Shown here: in pieces, positions 45,801 to 56,151 of the stretch
Layout of the letters: each line of letters opens with the position of its first letter
How positions within the stretch are numbered: position 1 is the stretch's first letter
NCBI RefSeq assembly: GCF_027571405.1
Contig: NZ_CP092968.1
Coordinates: forward strand, 1,860,001 to 1,924,000
DNA: 64,000 nucleotides
Direction: 5' to 3'
Source: Methylocystis parvus OBBP
GTDB taxonomy: Bacteria > Pseudomonadota > Alphaproteobacteria > Rhizobiales > Beijerinckiaceae
The notes under the pieces: generated by a model
What the model saw: only the letters and a program-made list of their open reading frames with translations
Database searches by the model: none
Told to the model about the DNA's origin: nothing
Program-made: the position numbers and the translations under genes

Positions 45801-48668
45801 ATGAGTGATCATTATTTCTATCCCGTCATCGGAACGGTCCGTCGGTCGTTCGCGGTAAGTCTCCTAGCGCTGACGACGGGGCTCGCCTCGGGCGCAATAG
45901 CGCAAACGCCGCGATCCGGCTTGAACCAGCAGACCTTCGATCAAATTCAGTCGATTGCCTCCGACAAATCCAAATGGACTTCGGCGCAGAAGAAACTCGA
46001 TCCGGGCCTACTTTATGCTTCACGGGCGGCGAAAGGTCAGCCGCCCGTGCCGGGCAGCGGCGCGCCGCTGCCGCATATGCACGCCGAGGACGTGATCGAC
46101 GGCAATGGCTTTGCGCTGGTCGACATCGCGACGACCGACGCTGCTGGCACTGTCGCCAAAATTCAGGCGGCCGGCGGCAGCGTCGTCTCGTCCTTTCCTC
46201 AGTATAACGCTGTCCGCGCCAGCGTGCCCGTGAGCAAGCTCGAAGACCTCGCCGGCTCCGCTTCCGTCAAAAGCATTCGGCCGGCCGAGTTCCCGCAGAC
46301 CAACCAGATGATGGTCCCGCGGCTGGAGAAGCTGGAAAATCGGCTGGATAATATGCGCGTGCAGCTCGCCAAGGCGTTCGGCGGGGGGGCCGCTCCGGGC
46401 GCGCAAGTCAATTTGGGAACAGGCGCGACCGTCTCCGAAGCGGTCGTCGCCCATGGCGCGGATATCGTGCAGAACGCAAGCGTCACCGGCTCCGGCGTCA
46501 AAGTCTGCGTGATGTCGAACGGCATTTCGACTCTTGCGGCGCGTCAGGCGGCCGGCGAATTGCCGAATGTGCAGATCCTCGGCACCGGACAGGCGGGCTC
46601 CAGCGGCGACGAGGGCACGGCCATGCTGGAGCTCGTGGCCGACATGGCGCCCGGCGCTTCGCTCGGCTTCTCCACGGCGAACAGCTCCAAGGCGCAATTC
46701 GCGCAGAACATTCTCGATCTACGCAATGTGATGGGATGCAACGTCATCGTGGACGACATCACCTATTTCTCCGAGGGCGCGTTCCAGGAGGATATCGTGG
46801 CCAACGCCGTGACGACGGTCGTCAATTCCGGCGCGATGTATTTCTCCTCCGCTGCCAATTCCGGCCATCTCAGCGGCGGACAGTCCGGAACCTGGGAAGG
46901 CGATTTCCTTGACGGCGGCGCCGTCTTTGGGCCCATTGCGGCGGGAGGGGAAACCGGCAACTTCCACAACTTCGGAACAGCCGGCAGTCCCGTTCTGTTC
47001 GATACGCTTACGGCGTCGGCGTCGCGCATTTCCTTGCAATGGGCCGATCCGCTCGGCGCCGCCGGCGACGATTATGACGTTTACGTCGTCAACGCTGCGG
47101 GAACGACAGTGCTGGGCTTCTCAGCCGCCATACAAAACGGCACGCAGGATGCGTTCGAGTTCATAAGCGGCTCTTTCCCGTCCGGATCGAGAATTTATAT
47201 CGTCAAGTTTTCCGGCGCCGCGCGGGCGCTCCGGCTCGATTCCAACCGCAGCCGGCTCTCCATCGCCACGAATGGCTCGACCTTTGGACACAATGGCGGC
47301 GTGAAGACGATCACCGTCGCGGCCGTCAGCAACAATTTCGCGCCGATCAGCGGCCGCAAGCTCAACGCGTCGGATACAATCACGACCTATAGCTCCGACG
47401 GGCCGCGAAAGCTGTTTCTCAATCCTACCCCCGCGACGAGCTACATCACCTCGGGCTGCGCGACATTCGCCTGCGCCGGCGGCGGCGGCACGCTGCTGCC
47501 GAAGGTCGACATCTCCGCCGCCGATTGCGACACGACCACGACGCCGGGCTTCATCCCCTTCTGCGGAACCTCAGCGGCCGCGCCGCAGGCGGCCGCCATC
47601 GCGGCTCTCGTCAAGTCCTCGGCGAAGTCCCTCACCGGCTCGCAAATCCTCTCGCGGATGCGGGCGACGGCCATCGATATCATGGTGGCGGGCCGGGACG
47701 TCGATTCGGGCTCGGGCATCGTCATGGCGGACGCCGCGGTGAACACGCGCACCACGTTCCCCCACGACCTCAACGGCGACAGCGCCGGCGATATTCTCTG
47801 GCGCGACCAAACCAATGGCAACGCCATTGTATCTCTCGTCAATAATGCGTCGATCACGTCATCCGCCTTCGCCGCCAACCTGCCGCTGTCATGGACAACC
47901 CGCGCGACCGGCGACTTCAATGGCGACGGCAGGAGCGACATTCTCTGGCGGGACGCCAGCGGCAATTACGTGGTGTCGTTCATGAACGCCGCGGGCGGCA
48001 TCGCGAGTTCGAGTTTTCTCACCAATCTTGCAGGGGGGTGGTCCGTATCGGGGACCGGCGATTTCAACGGCGACGGAACAACCGACATCCTCTGGAGCAA
48101 TCTCAATACCGGCGACAGGGTCGTATCGTTCGTCGTGAACGGAAACATCGTCTTTTCGCAGTTTATCGTCAACTTGCCGCTGGCGTGGTTGATCGCCGGC
48201 GTGGGCGATTTGAATAGCGACGGCCGCGCGGACATTGTCTGGTACAACAACGGGAACGGCAACGTCGTCGCCTCTTTGATGAACTCGAACGGCACCGTGA
48301 TCGCATCTTCGACCTTTCTCGCCAGCCTGCCCACATGGACGCTCACCGGCCTCGCGGATTTCAACGGCGACGGCCGCAAGGACATTCTCTGGCGAGATGC
48401 AACCGGCGCTACGGTGGCTTCGCTCATCGCTGCTAATGGATCGGCCATCTCGTCTTCCCAGTTTCTGGTTACGCTGGGGACGCCTTGGACCGTGGCCTTA
48501 TTGGGCGACTATAACGGCGACGGCCGCAGCGACATTCTCTGGCGCAACAATACGACCGGCGCGACAGTCGCTTCGCTGATCGGTCCGGGCGGAACGACGA
48601 TTTCGTCATCGTCGCTGCTGGCGACTCTACCGACCAACTTCGAGGTCCAGTCCCTCAATCAGAACTGA
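45801..48668 (+). CDS. Exported S8/sedolisin-like protease with six FG-GAP/VCBS repeats
   Basis: A 955-residue protein with a signal peptide (about 1-34, ending SGAIAQ). Residues about 225-650 resemble an S8-family peptidase subgroup: GSGVKVCVMSNGIST, GDEGTAMLELVADMAPGA, DDITYFSEGAFQED, oxyanion Asn353, and nucleophile Ser591 in FCGTSAAAPQAAAIAAL. Residues 655-955 hold six repeats of about 50 residues, each with a calcium-loop motif like DFNGDGRSDILW. Catalytic residues deviate: the usual Asp position is Asn240 and the His position is occupied by Glu271. Probably secreted, calcium-stabilised, possibly a protease or adhesin. Start at 45801, after GGGGGC; open frame upstream ignored. Confidence 0.8.
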   Translation: MSDHYFYPVIGTVRRSFAVSLLALTTGLASGAIAQTPRSGLNQQTFDQIQSIASDKSKWTSAQKKLDPGLLYASRAAKGQPPVPGSGAPLPHMHAEDVIDGNGFALVDIATTDAAGTVAKIQAAGGSVVSSFPQYNAVRASVPVSKLEDLAGSASVKSIRPAEFPQTNQMMVPRLEKLENRLDNMRVQLAKAFGGGAAPGAQVNLGTGATVSEAVVAHGADIVQNASVTGSGVKVCVMSNGISTLAARQAAGELPNVQILGTGQAGSSGDEGTAMLELVADMAPGASLGFSTANSSKAQFAQNILDLRNVMGCNVIVDDITYFSEGAFQEDIVANAVTTVVNSGAMYFSSAANSGHLSGGQSGTWEGDFLDGGAVFGPIAAGGETGNFHNFGTAGSPVLFDTLTASASRISLQWADPLGAAGDDYDVYVVNAAGTTVLGFSAAIQNGTQDAFEFISGSFPSGSRIYIVKFSGAARALRLDSNRSRLSIATNGSTFGHNGGVKTITVAAVSNNFAPISGRKLNASDTITTYSSDGPRKLFLNPTPATSYITSGCATFACAGGGGTLLPKVDISAADCDTTTTPGFIPFCGTSAAAPQAAAIAALVKSSAKSLTGSQILSRMRATAIDIMVAGRDVDSGSGIVMADAAVNTRTTFPHDLNGDSAGDILWRDQTNGNAIVSLVNNASITSSAFAANLPLSWTTRATGDFNGDGRSDILWRDASGNYVVSFMNAAGGIASSSFLTNLAGGWSVSGTGDFNGDGTTDILWSNLNTGDRVVSFVVNGNIVFSQFIVNLPLAWLIAGVGDLNSDGRADIVWYNNGNGNVVASLMNSNGTVIASSTFLASLPTWTLTGLADFNGDGRKDILWRDATGATVASLIAANGSAISSSQFLVTLGTPWTVALLGDYNGDGRSDILWRNNTTGATVASLIGPGGTTISSSSLLATLPTNFEVQSLNQN

Positions 48669-48747
48669 GCGAGAGGCCCGCCTCTCGTTCCAACCACGCT
48701 CCGCGGCCCGCGCCCGCCACGCGCAAAAGCGAGCCGGAGAGCGACAA

Positions 48748-49962
48748 TCACACTTCGCCATTGCGAGCCGCCGTCCTCCCACCTGGGAGCGGCGGCGCCT
48801 CGACGGCGAGAGGCGGAGGAGCCATACGGTCCAGCGCCGCTCCAATCGCCCTCCGCGCCGCGCCGGTTTTCGCCTCGGTCAGAAGCGAGAAGCCGTAAGC
48901 GCTCGCGACGGCGAGGATCGCGACGGCGATGGCGACCGCGTAATTCGCGCCCGTCGCAAGCTGCGTCGCCCAGTCGCGCCCCATGACATGCCCGATGAAG
49001 GCGCGCGCGAAGATCACGATGGGCATGTGGATCGCGTAAAGCGAGAAGGAGAAATCCGCGAGCGGCTTGTGCAGCGTCGCGCGCAGCGCGGCGAAGCCGG
49101 TTTGCGGCGCGTCGCGGAAGACGACCAGAAGATTGGCGAAGCTGAGCGCGGCGGCGAGATCGGCGGCGAGGCCGAGCGCCGGATGCGCCTCGAGCAGCGG
49201 CCCGCGCACGACGAGCCGAATGGCCGCGATGACGGCGACGAGAAGAGCGAGCGACGGCCATCGTCCGCGGATCAACGGGCGCGGGGCGCGGGTTGCGAAG
49301 GCGCCGATGGCCCAGATGGCAAAGCCGAACAGGAACCAGTTGGCGGGCGAGGACAGCCCTGCGACAAGAGCGAGCCCGAGCGAGAAACCGGCGGCGCGCC
49401 AGCCGAAACCGTAGACGCGGGCGAAAGGCAGCATCAGCAAGGGGAAAGCGACATAATACCAGAACTCGCAGGCGAGCGACCAAAGCGGCCCGTTGGTGCC
49501 GAAAGTGTCGACAAGGAGGCTCTGGAGATTGAGAAGCCCCGCAAGGAACAGCCCCGTCGAGAAATGCCCCTTGAACGTCGGCCAATCGTAAACGCCCGAA
49601 TCCGCGAAAAGGACGCGGCCGAGGGAATCGAGCGCGAGCGTCAGGAGGAGCGTCGGGATCAGCACGACATAGACCCGCGCGAAGCGATGAATGAAATAGT
49701 CCCGAAGATAAGCTTGTCCCGCGGCCATCCTGGCGAGCGCGCCGCCTCCGACGAGCCAGCCGGAGAGGACGAAAAAGCCGACGACCGCCTGATGCCCCAT
49801 CGCCGTCCCGGTGAAAAACCACCAGACATAGGCCGGCGGCGCGTGCGGGGCGCTCATAATATCCGCCTGATTGACGAACATGTTGTTGACATGGAGCGTC
49901 AGGACGGCCAGCGCGCCCATCCAGCGGGCCGCCTCGATCAGCTGCGAAAGCAAGAAGGGCAT
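48748..49962 (-). CDS. Acyltransferase 3 family membrane protein (OafA/YrhL-like)
   Basis: A 404-residue integral membrane O-acyltransferase with about ten hydrophobic helices. N-terminal family features: RWMGALAVLTLHVNN (conserved His), GHQAVVGFFVLSGWLVGGG, YFIHRFARVYVVLIPTLLL. Members transfer acetyl or other acyl groups to sugars of polysaccharides, LPS or peptidoglycan. No adjacent polysaccharide cluster indicates the acceptor. It is divergent from the DAHP synthase gene. Confidence 0.85.
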   Translation of the reverse strand: MPFLLSQLIEAARWMGALAVLTLHVNNMFVNQADIMSAPHAPPAYVWWFFTGTAMGHQAVVGFFVLSGWLVGGGALARMAAGQAYLRDYFIHRFARVYVVLIPTLLLTLALDSLGRVLFADSGVYDWPTFKGHFSTGLFLAGLLNLQSLLVDTFGTNGPLWSLACEFWYYVAFPLLMLPFARVYGFGWRAAGFSLGLALVAGLSSPANWFLFGFAIWAIGAFATRAPRPLIRGRWPSLALLVAVIAAIRLVVRGPLLEAHPALGLAADLAAALSFANLLVVFRDAPQTGFAALRATLHKPLADFSFSLYAIHMPIVIFARAFIGHVMGRDWATQLATGANYAVAIAVAILAVASAYGFSLLTEAKTGAARRAIGAALDRMAPPPLAVEAPPLPGGRTAARNGEV

Positions 49963-50159
49963 CGGCCTCCGGTCAAGATTCGGGCGTCGCCAGTCGCGGG
50001 CTTATAGACCCGGCGCGCGGCCGCGGCCAGCCGAACGGCGCAGGCGCAGGCCCGAAAGGGTCGCATTGATTCGATTTTTCCTCTATAAGCGCCTCTCGCG
50101 CCGATGCCCCCGGCGCCGGAAGCCGCCCGCTTGGGCGTTGATTTCGTGGAGTTTTGGAA

Positions 50160-51539
50160 GTGGAACGCTGGACGCCAGGCAGTTGGAGGAATATGCCGAT
50201 CGAACAGACGCCGGTCTATCGCGACCCGGCGGCGCTGGCCGATGTGGAGTCCCAACTCGCGGGCTTTCCCCCGCTCGTTTTCGCCGGCGAGGCCCGCAAT
50301 CTGAAGCGTCAGCTCGCCGACGTCTGCGCCGGCAAGGCTTTCCTGCTCCAGGGCGGCGACTGCGCCGAGAGCTTCAGCGAGCATTCCGCCGACAATATTC
50401 GCGACTTCTTCCGCGTCTTCCTGCAAATGGCCGTGGTGCTGACCTATGCGGCGGGTTCGCCCGTGGTGAAGGTCGGCCGCATCGCCGGCCAGTTCGCCAA
50501 GCCGCGCTCCTCGCCCGTCGAGAAGAAGGGCGAGGTCGAGCTGCCGAGCTATCGCGGCGACATCATCAACGACATCGACTTCACGGAAGCGTCGCGCGTG
50601 CCCGATCCGCAGCGCCAGCTTCTCGCCTATCGTCAGTCCGCGGCGACGCTGAACCTCATCCGCGCCTTTGCGGCGGGCGGCTTCGCCAATCTCGAAAACG
50701 TGCAGCGCTGGATGCTGGGCTTCGTGAAGAGCAGCCCGCAATCCGAGCGCTACCAGAAGCTCGCCGACCAGATCACCGAGACGCTCTCCTTCATGCGCGC
50801 CATCGGCCTCGATCCCGAGCATCATCCGGAACTGCGCGGCACCGACTTCTACACCTCGCATGAGGCGCTGCTGCTGCAATATGAGCAGGCGCTGACGCGC
50901 ATCGACTCGACGACGGGCGACTATTACGCGACCTCCGGCCACATGCTGTGGATCGGCGACCGCACGCGCCAGGAGAACGGCGCGCATGTCGAATTCATGC
51001 GCGGCATCAAGAATCCGATCGGCCTGAAATGCGGTCCGAGCCTCAAGCCGGAAGGCCTGCTGCGCCTGATCGACGCGCTCAATCCCGAAAATGAGCCGGG
51101 TCGTCTCACCCTCATCTGCCGCTTCGGCGCCGACAAGGCGCAGGACGCGCTGCCGCCGCTGCTGCGCGCCGTGACCCGCGAGGGCCGCAACGTCGTGTGG
51201 TCCTGCGATCCGATGCATGGCAATACGATCAGCGCCGCCGGCTACAAGACGCGTCCCTTCGACCGGATCATGTCGGAGATCCGCGGCTTTTTCGGCGCGC
51301 ATCAGGCGGAAGGAACCTATGCCGGCGGCATCCATCTCGAGATGACCGGCAAGGACGTCACCGAATGCACGGGCGGCGCCCGCGCCATTTCGGAGGACAA
51401 TCTCCGCGACCGCTACCACACCTATTGCGACCCGCGCCTCAACGCCGAGCAGGCGATCGAAGTCGCCTTCCTCGTGGCGGAGCTCCTGAAGGCCGAGCGC
51501 GTCGCCCGCGGCGTGCCGGAGCAACACGCGGCGGAGTGA
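50160..51539 (+). CDS. 3-deoxy-7-phosphoheptulonate synthase, class II
   Basis: A 459-residue type II (plant/AroA-II-like) DAHP synthase, first step of the shikimate pathway. Seen: [22 protein letters not shown] (metal Cys), [81 protein letters not shown] at 50160 (GGAG 8 bases upstream) gives the typical N terminus, ERWTPGSWR; a TTG two codons earlier is possible. Confidence 0.95.
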   Translation: MERWTPGSWRNMPIEQTPVYRDPAALADVESQLAGFPPLVFAGEARNLKRQLADVCAGKAFLLQGGDCAESFSEHSADNIRDFFRVFLQMAVVLTYAAGSPVVKVGRIAGQFAKPRSSPVEKKGEVELPSYRGDIINDIDFTEASRVPDPQRQLLAYRQSAATLNLIRAFAAGGFANLENVQRWMLGFVKSSPQSERYQKLADQITETLSFMRAIGLDPEHHPELRGTDFYTSHEALLLQYEQALTRIDSTTGDYYATSGHMLWIGDRTRQENGAHVEFMRGIKNPIGLKCGPSLKPEGLLRLIDALNPENEPGRLTLICRFGADKAQDALPPLLRAVTREGRNVVWSCDPMHGNTISAAGYKTRPFDRIMSEIRGFFGAHQAEGTYAGGIHLEMTGKDVTECTGGARAISEDNLRDRYHTYCDPRLNAEQAIEVAFLVAELLKAERVARGVPEQHAAE

Positions 51540-51588
51540 TCGCAACGCCCTCACTGCAATGGCGGTTTCGCACGTATGGCGCCAGATT

Positions 51589-51677
51589 TCCCGTCATTGC
51601 GAGGAGGCGCAGCCGACGAAGCAATCCAGAGGCGCGCCATGGTCCTGGATTGCTTCGCTCCGCTCGCAATGACGGGA
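51589..51677. repeat. Palindromic REP/MITE-like element
   Basis: An 89-bp imperfect palindrome with perfect 15-bp terminal inverted repeats: TCCCGTCATTGCGAG (51589-51603) and its complement CTCGCAATGACGGGA (51663-51677). Internal complementary segments GAAGCAATCCAG and CTGGATTGCTTC are also present. The termini resemble palindromic repeats that I recall as widespread in Bradyrhizobium and related genomes. It lies between the DAHP synthase stop and the truncated DUF1810 gene. Confidence 0.8.
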
Positions 51678-52119
51678 GAAGACTGCGACGACTGGCGACG
51701 ACCCTTTCAACCTCCAGCGCTTCCTCGACGCACAAGCCGACAGCTACGCCCGCGCGCTGACTGAACTACGCACCGGCCGCAAGACCAGTCACTGGATCTG
51801 GTATGTCTTTCCGCAGTTGAAGGGATTGGGCTTCAGCCGGGCGAGCCAGTTCTACGGGCTCACCGGCCTCGACGAGGCGCGCGCTTTTCTCTCCCATCCG
51901 ATACTCGGCCCGCGCCTGCACGAATGCGTCGAGGCCATACTCGCGACGAGAGACAGCGGAGCGGATGATGTGCTCGGCTTCACCGACGCAATGAAATTTC
52001 GTTCGTCGATGACGCTCTTCGCGAAAGCGGCTCCGCGAGACGCGCTCTTCGCGCAGGCGCTGGCGCGCTTCTTCAACGGCGAGCAAGACGAGAAGACGCT
52101 CTATCTCCTGCAAAAATAA
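51673..52119 (+). pseudogene. DUF1810 family protein, 5' end lost
   Basis: The frame open after the TGA at 51670-51672 encodes DUF1810-like sequence from about 51697: DDPFNLQRFLDAQ, HWIWYVFPQLKGLG, ARAFLSHPILGPRL, DVLGFTDAMKFRSSMTLF, ending FFNGEQDEKTLYLL. There is no ATG, GTG or TTG in frame until TTG at 51817, by which point about 40 conserved residues have passed. The ATG in the adjoining repeat is one frame off. So the start was probably replaced by the palindromic element; a 100-residue product from 51817 would be truncated. DUF1810 function is unknown. Confidence 0.75.
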
Positions 52120-52137
52120 AGGGCGCGAAGCGCGCCC
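52111..52137 (-). terminator. Rho-independent terminator of the glycosyltransferase gene
   Basis: On the minus strand GGGCGCG-CTT-CGCGCCC (52137-52121) is followed by TTTATTTTTG (52120-52111). It sits 32 bp after the stop of the gene at 52169-53311. Overlaps the DUF1810 3' end, and may also halt plus-strand transcription weakly. Confidence 0.8.
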
Positions 52138-52168
52138 TTGATAATCTGGAATCTTATTCCCAAGCGAA

Positions 52169-53311
52169 TCAACCCACAGTATCTTCAGCTTCGCGCACGG
52201 TCATGGCGTTGCCGTGCCAGACGAAGTCGTCGAAGAGCAGCGCGTCGACGAATATCACCGGCAGCAGCAGGTCGCGGGCAATGAGCGCGAAGGGCATGCG
52301 CCAATCGAGCACGAAGCCGCAGATGCGGGCGAGCCAGAGTTCGCCGAGATGGAGCGAGAACATCACCGCCGCCGCCACGAACAGCGCCGAGGCCGCGTCG
52401 CCGCCAAATTCCAACGCCGCATAGGCGCCGAGCACGACGGCCGCGAAGCTGCCATTCATGAATTCCGGCGCGTAATGGGCGGGAAACGTCACGCGGCGCA
52501 GGCGCGCCCAGCGCACATGGCGCGAATAGACCTCGCGCGCCGTGCGGGAGCCGAGCGGCTGCTCAAAGGGCATGTCCACAAGCCGCACAGTCATGTTCTG
52601 CGCGCGGATGACCTTTGTCGAGGCGGCGTCCTCGGCGATCTCGGCGCCCAGCGCGCGGATGCCGCCGGCGCGGTCAAGCACGTCGCGGCGCCACATCATG
52701 TTCTTGCCCTGGGCGAAGCCCGCGCCGATCGCCTCCGCGCCATATTGCCAACGCGCCTGGAAAGTATTGAGGATGGCGCATTCGACCACGGCCCAGAAGC
52801 CCTTCGGCCGCGAGCCGATCGGCATGGAGACCGTCATCGCCGTGTCGGGTTCGAAAGCGGCGAGCAAGGTCTGGATATAGTCGCGCGGCGGCAAGGCGTT
52901 CGAATCGGCGAGGACCACATAGTCGTAACGCGCCGCCTCCCAGCCCTTGACGCAATTGTTCAGCTTGGGATTGGCGCTGACATAATCGTCGCCCACAAGC
53001 AGGCGGGCGTCGTGCGACGGGTGATCGGCGATGACGCGCTGAACGAGCGGGATGATTTGATCCTGCGGAGACTGAACGCAGAAGATGATCTCGTAATGCG
53101 GATAATCGAGTTCGAAGGTGGCGCGCAGCGTTTCTTCGCTAAAGGTCTCGATCCCGCGCAGGGGACGCACCAAGCTGACCCAGGGCGCGTCGGCCGGGAC
53201 CGGCAAATTGCGTTCGCGCGCGCGGCATTTGCGGCCCATGAGCCACACGCTCGCAAAGTTCATGACAAGGATGAAGGCGCACCAGCCGGCGCAGATATAG
53301 GCAAGGATCAT
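52169..53311 (-). CDS. Ceramide-glucosyltransferase-like GT21 family enzyme (HpnI-like)
   Basis: A 380-residue membrane-bound processive-type GT-A glycosyltransferase. One N-terminal helix (YICAGWCAFILVMNFASVWL), then WVSLVRPLRGIE, CVQSPQDQIIPLV, the metal motif YVVLADSNALPPRDY, GKNMMWRRDVLDRAGG, an ED pair (EIAEDAAST), the RHVRWARLRR motif in place of QxxRW, and C-terminal membrane helices. This pattern is shared by eukaryotic glucosylceramide synthase and bacterial HpnI (adenosylhopane/N-acetylglucosamine transfer in hopanoid biosynthesis). No other hpn gene is near, so the lipid acceptor (hopanoid or sphingolipid-like) is open. Confidence 0.82.
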   Translation of the reverse strand: MILAYICAGWCAFILVMNFASVWLMGRKCRARERNLPVPADAPWVSLVRPLRGIETFSEETLRATFELDYPHYEIIFCVQSPQDQIIPLVQRVIADHPSHDARLLVGDDYVSANPKLNNCVKGWEAARYDYVVLADSNALPPRDYIQTLLAAFEPDTAMTVSMPIGSRPKGFWAVVECAILNTFQARWQYGAEAIGAGFAQGKNMMWRRDVLDRAGGIRALGAEIAEDAASTKVIRAQNMTVRLVDMPFEQPLGSRTAREVYSRHVRWARLRRVTFPAHYAPEFMNGSFAAVVLGAYAALEFGGDAASALFVAAAVMFSLHLGELWLARICGFVLDWRMPFALIARDLLLPVIFVDALLFDDFVWHGNAMTVREAEDTVG

Positions 53312-53510
53312 AGAGGCTTCGGCTCAGGCGTCGAAACGGAGGGGTTGGCGGCGCAGACGCAGATCGCTCGAACGGTCGCGGCGGGCGACGCCCGGACGCG
53401 GCCAGTTCAATATTCCGACTGACAAGGACGCCGGCTCTTGGCAAAAGGGGCGTGGCGCGAGAATCTTTTCCCGCTGCGCGCTTTGCGAAAACTCCTGACG
53501 AAGCTTCCTC

Positions 53511-54854
53511 ATGACCTCTCCGATCGTTCGTTTCGCGCCGTCGCCGACAGGCCGCATTCATATCGGCAATGCGCGGGTCGCGCTTTTCAACTATCTCTTT
53601 TCTGCGACGAACCATGGACGATTCATACTGCGGTTCGATGACACCGATTTCGCCCGGTCTACCGAGGAATTCGCGCGGGCGATCGAGGTCGATCTCGCAT
53701 GGCTCGGCATCGTCCCGCACGAAACGTTCCGGCAGTCGCAGCGGGTCGCGCTCTACGACGCGGCGGCCGCGAAACTGCGCGAAGCGGGCCGCCTCTATCC
53801 CTGCTACGAAACGCCGGAAGAGCTCGAGAAGCGCCGCAAGATGCAGCAGGCGCGCGGCCTGCCGCCCGTCTATGACCGCGCGGCCCTGAAATTGACCGGG
53901 GCCGACCGGGAGAGGCTGGAGGCGGAGGGCCGCCATCCGCATTGGCGCTTCAAATTGGAGCCGGGCGTCGTCGAATGGAGCGACCTCATTCGCGGTCCGT
54001 CGCATATTGACTGCGCGGCGCTCTCCGACCCGGTGCTGATCCGGGAGGACGGCAGCTTCCTCTACACCCTGCCCTCCGTCGCCGACGACATCGACATGAA
54101 AATCACCCATGTCATCCGCGGCGAGGATCATGTGACGAATACGGCCGTGCAGCTCCAGCTCTTCGCGGCGCTCGCGCCTCAGGCGCCGCCGCCTGTCTTC
54201 GCCCATCATAATCTGCTCATCGGCGCGAGCGGCGAAGGTCTTTCCAAGCGCACCGGTTCGCTCTCCCTCGCGTCGCTCCGGGACGAAGGTTATGAAGCGC
54301 TGGCCGTGGCGGCGCTCGCGACGCTCACCGGCTCCTCCGACAATGTCCACGCCGTTCGCTCGCTCGGCGATCTCGCCAGAAGCTTCGATCTCGCCCATGT
54401 CTCGCGCAACCCCGCGCGATTCGACCCGGACGATCTTTCGACCCTGACCCACCGCACGCTGGCGCTCCTCGAATTCGAGGATGTGCGCGAGCGCCTCGCC
54501 GCCCTCGACGTCGTCGGCCACAAGGCCGAACCGCTCTGGCGGGCGGCGCGCGGAAATATCTGGACCTTTGACGATATCCTGAAATGGCGCCGCGTGGTCG
54601 ACGGCGAAATCGACGCCGTCCGGGAAGACCCCGCCTTTCTCGCGGAAGCGGCGGCGCTTCTGCCCGAGGAGCCCTGGGACGAAAACACCTGGGCCGCCTG
54701 GACGGGCGATCTCAAGACCGCGACGGGACGCAAGGGCAAGACGCTTTTCCACCCGCTGCGCCTCGCCCTCACGGGCGAACAGAGCGGACCGGAACTCGCG
54801 GCGCTGCTGCCGCTGATCGGCCGCGCGAAGGCGCTGGCGCGTCTTGCCGGTTGA
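53511..54854 (+). CDS. gltX: Glutamyl-tRNA synthetase
   Basis: A 447-residue class I synthetase. [22 protein letters not shown] contains the HIGH-equivalent HIGN at 17-20; FDDTDFARS follows, and the KMSKS-equivalent is SKRTG in EGLSKRTGS. It is the shorter of the GltX forms often found in pairs in alphaproteobacteria, where with GatCAB one form may charge tRNA-Gln. ATG at 53511. Its end overlaps the start of chrA by 11 bases. Confidence 0.95.
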   Translation: MTSPIVRFAPSPTGRIHIGNARVALFNYLFSATNHGRFILRFDDTDFARSTEEFARAIEVDLAWLGIVPHETFRQSQRVALYDAAAAKLREAGRLYPCYETPEELEKRRKMQQARGLPPVYDRAALKLTGADRERLEAEGRHPHWRFKLEPGVVEWSDLIRGPSHIDCAALSDPVLIREDGSFLYTLPSVADDIDMKITHVIRGEDHVTNTAVQLQLFAALAPQAPPPVFAHHNLLIGASGEGLSKRTGSLSLASLRDEGYEALAVAALATLTGSSDNVHAVRSLGDLARSFDLAHVSRNPARFDPDDLSTLTHRTLALLEFEDVRERLAALDVVGHKAEPLWRAARGNIWTFDDILKWRRVVDGEIDAVREDPAFLAEAAALLPEEPWDENTWAAWTGDLKTATGRKGKTLFHPLRLALTGEQSGPELAALLPLIGRAKALARLAG

Positions 54855-56151
54855 GGCCGAAATCAACGCCCGCATTTCGCTCGGCGAATTGACCAGGGTT
54901 TTCGCCCGTGTCGCGCTTTTGAGCTTCGGCGGCCCAGCTGGGCAGATGGCGCTGATGCATCGCGTGCTGGTCGACGAGAAGAAGTGGCTTTCCGAGCGCC
55001 GCTTTCTACATGCTTTGAATTTCTGCATGCTGCTCCCGGGTCCCGAGGCGCAGCAACTCGCGACCTATGTCGGCTGGCTGATGCATGGCGTTGCGGGTGG
55101 GCTCATCGCAGGCGGACTTTTCATTCTGCCCGGCGCCGCCGCCATCATGGCGCTCAGCGTCGTCTATGCGTCCTATGGCGCGACGCCCGCCGTCGAAGGC
55201 GCCTTTTTCGGGCTCAAAGCGGCGGTTCTCGCCCTCGTATTTTCCGCGATCCTGCGGCTGGGCGAACGCGCGCTGCAGACGAGAGCGCAGCAAATCGTCG
55301 CCGCCCTCGCCTTCCTGGCTTTGTTTCTTTTCGATGCGCCCTTTCCCTTGGTGGTCGTCGGCGCGGGAGCCGCCGGCTCGCTTTTCAAGGGCTTTCATCC
55401 TCAGTCCGCAATTGAATCGTCGCCTCACGAAATGCGAGACGCCATAGCGCAGCCGGATGCGCGGGAAGCGCGTAACGCAGCTTTCATTCTGGCCGTCCTC
55501 TGGCTCGCTCCATTGGGCGCGCTGTTCATTTTTCTCGGTCCCGAGGACGTCTATGCGCGGATCGCCTTGTTCTTTTCCAAGATGGCGGCGGTCACTTTCG
55601 GGGGCGCCTATGCGGCGCTCTCTTACGTCGCACAACAAGCGGTCGAGCGCTTTCACTGGCTGACTCCCGCCGAAATGCTCGACGGCCTCGGCATGGCGGA
55701 GACGACGCCCGGGCCGCTGATCATGGTGCTGCAATTTGTGGGCTTCATGGCGGCCTATCGCAACGCCGGCGCGCCGCCGCCGCTCGTCGCCGGCGCATTG
55801 GGCGGGCTGCTCGCGACTTACGTCACGTTCGTCCCGTGCTTTCTTTGGATTTTCGCCGGCGCCCCCTTCATCGAGCGGCTGCGCGAGAACAAGGCGCTTT
55901 CCAGCGCGCTGTCGGCGATCGCAGCCGCGGTTGTCGGCGTCATCGCCAATCTCGCTTTATGGTTCGCGACGCATTTCCTGTTTCGCGGGCATTGGACGCT
56001 CGCCCCCCTTCCCGTTCGCTTGCCGGACATAACCACTTTCGACGCAACGGCCTTTGCGCTCTCCATGGCCGCCGGCGCCCTATTGCGGTTTGGCCTCGCC
56101 CCGGCGTTGATTTTCGGCGCCGGGGCGGGTCTCCTCGTCAAGTTGATCTGA
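54844..56151 (+). CDS. chrA: Chromate transporter, ChrA (long, two-domain form)
   Basis: A 435-residue membrane protein with two homologous CHR domains. First domain: [48 protein letters not shown] (split from the same signature). Second domain: [44 protein letters not shown]. ChrA exports chromate and confers resistance; some homologues transport sulfate or have other roles. Start is TTG at 54844, overlapping the gltX stop; no ATG is available near the conserved N terminus. Confidence 0.92.
   Translation: MPVEAEINARISLGELTRVFARVALLSFGGPAGQMALMHRVLVDEKKWLSERRFLHALNFCMLLPGPEAQQLATYVGWLMHGVAGGLIAGGLFILPGAAAIMALSVVYASYGATPAVEGAFFGLKAAVLALVFSAILRLGERALQTRAQQIVAALAFLALFLFDAPFPLVVVGAGAAGSLFKGFHPQSAIESSPHEMRDAIAQPDAREARNAAFILAVLWLAPLGALFIFLGPEDVYARIALFFSKMAAVTFGGAYAALSYVAQQAVERFHWLTPAEMLDGLGMAETTPGPLIMVLQFVGFMAAYRNAGAPPPLVAGALGGLLATYVTFVPCFLWIFAGAPFIERLRENKALSSALSAIAAAVVGVIANLALWFATHFLFRGHWTLAPLPVRLPDITTFDATAFALSMAAGALLRFGLAPALIFGAGAGLLVKLI

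Noticed and set aside
48659..49822. 387-codon frame overlapping the acyltransferase gene on the same strand
   Set aside because: Out of frame with the acyltransferase 3 protein and extremely Arg-rich; the other frame has the membrane helices and family motifs.
51576..51764. 62-codon plus-strand frame through the palindromic repeat
   Set aside because: It encodes the repeat and then an out-of-frame reading of DUF1810; no independent support.
53139..55028. 629-codon minus-strand frame across gltX
   Set aside because: Antisense shadow of gltX and the chrA start; gltX has all class I synthetase motifs.
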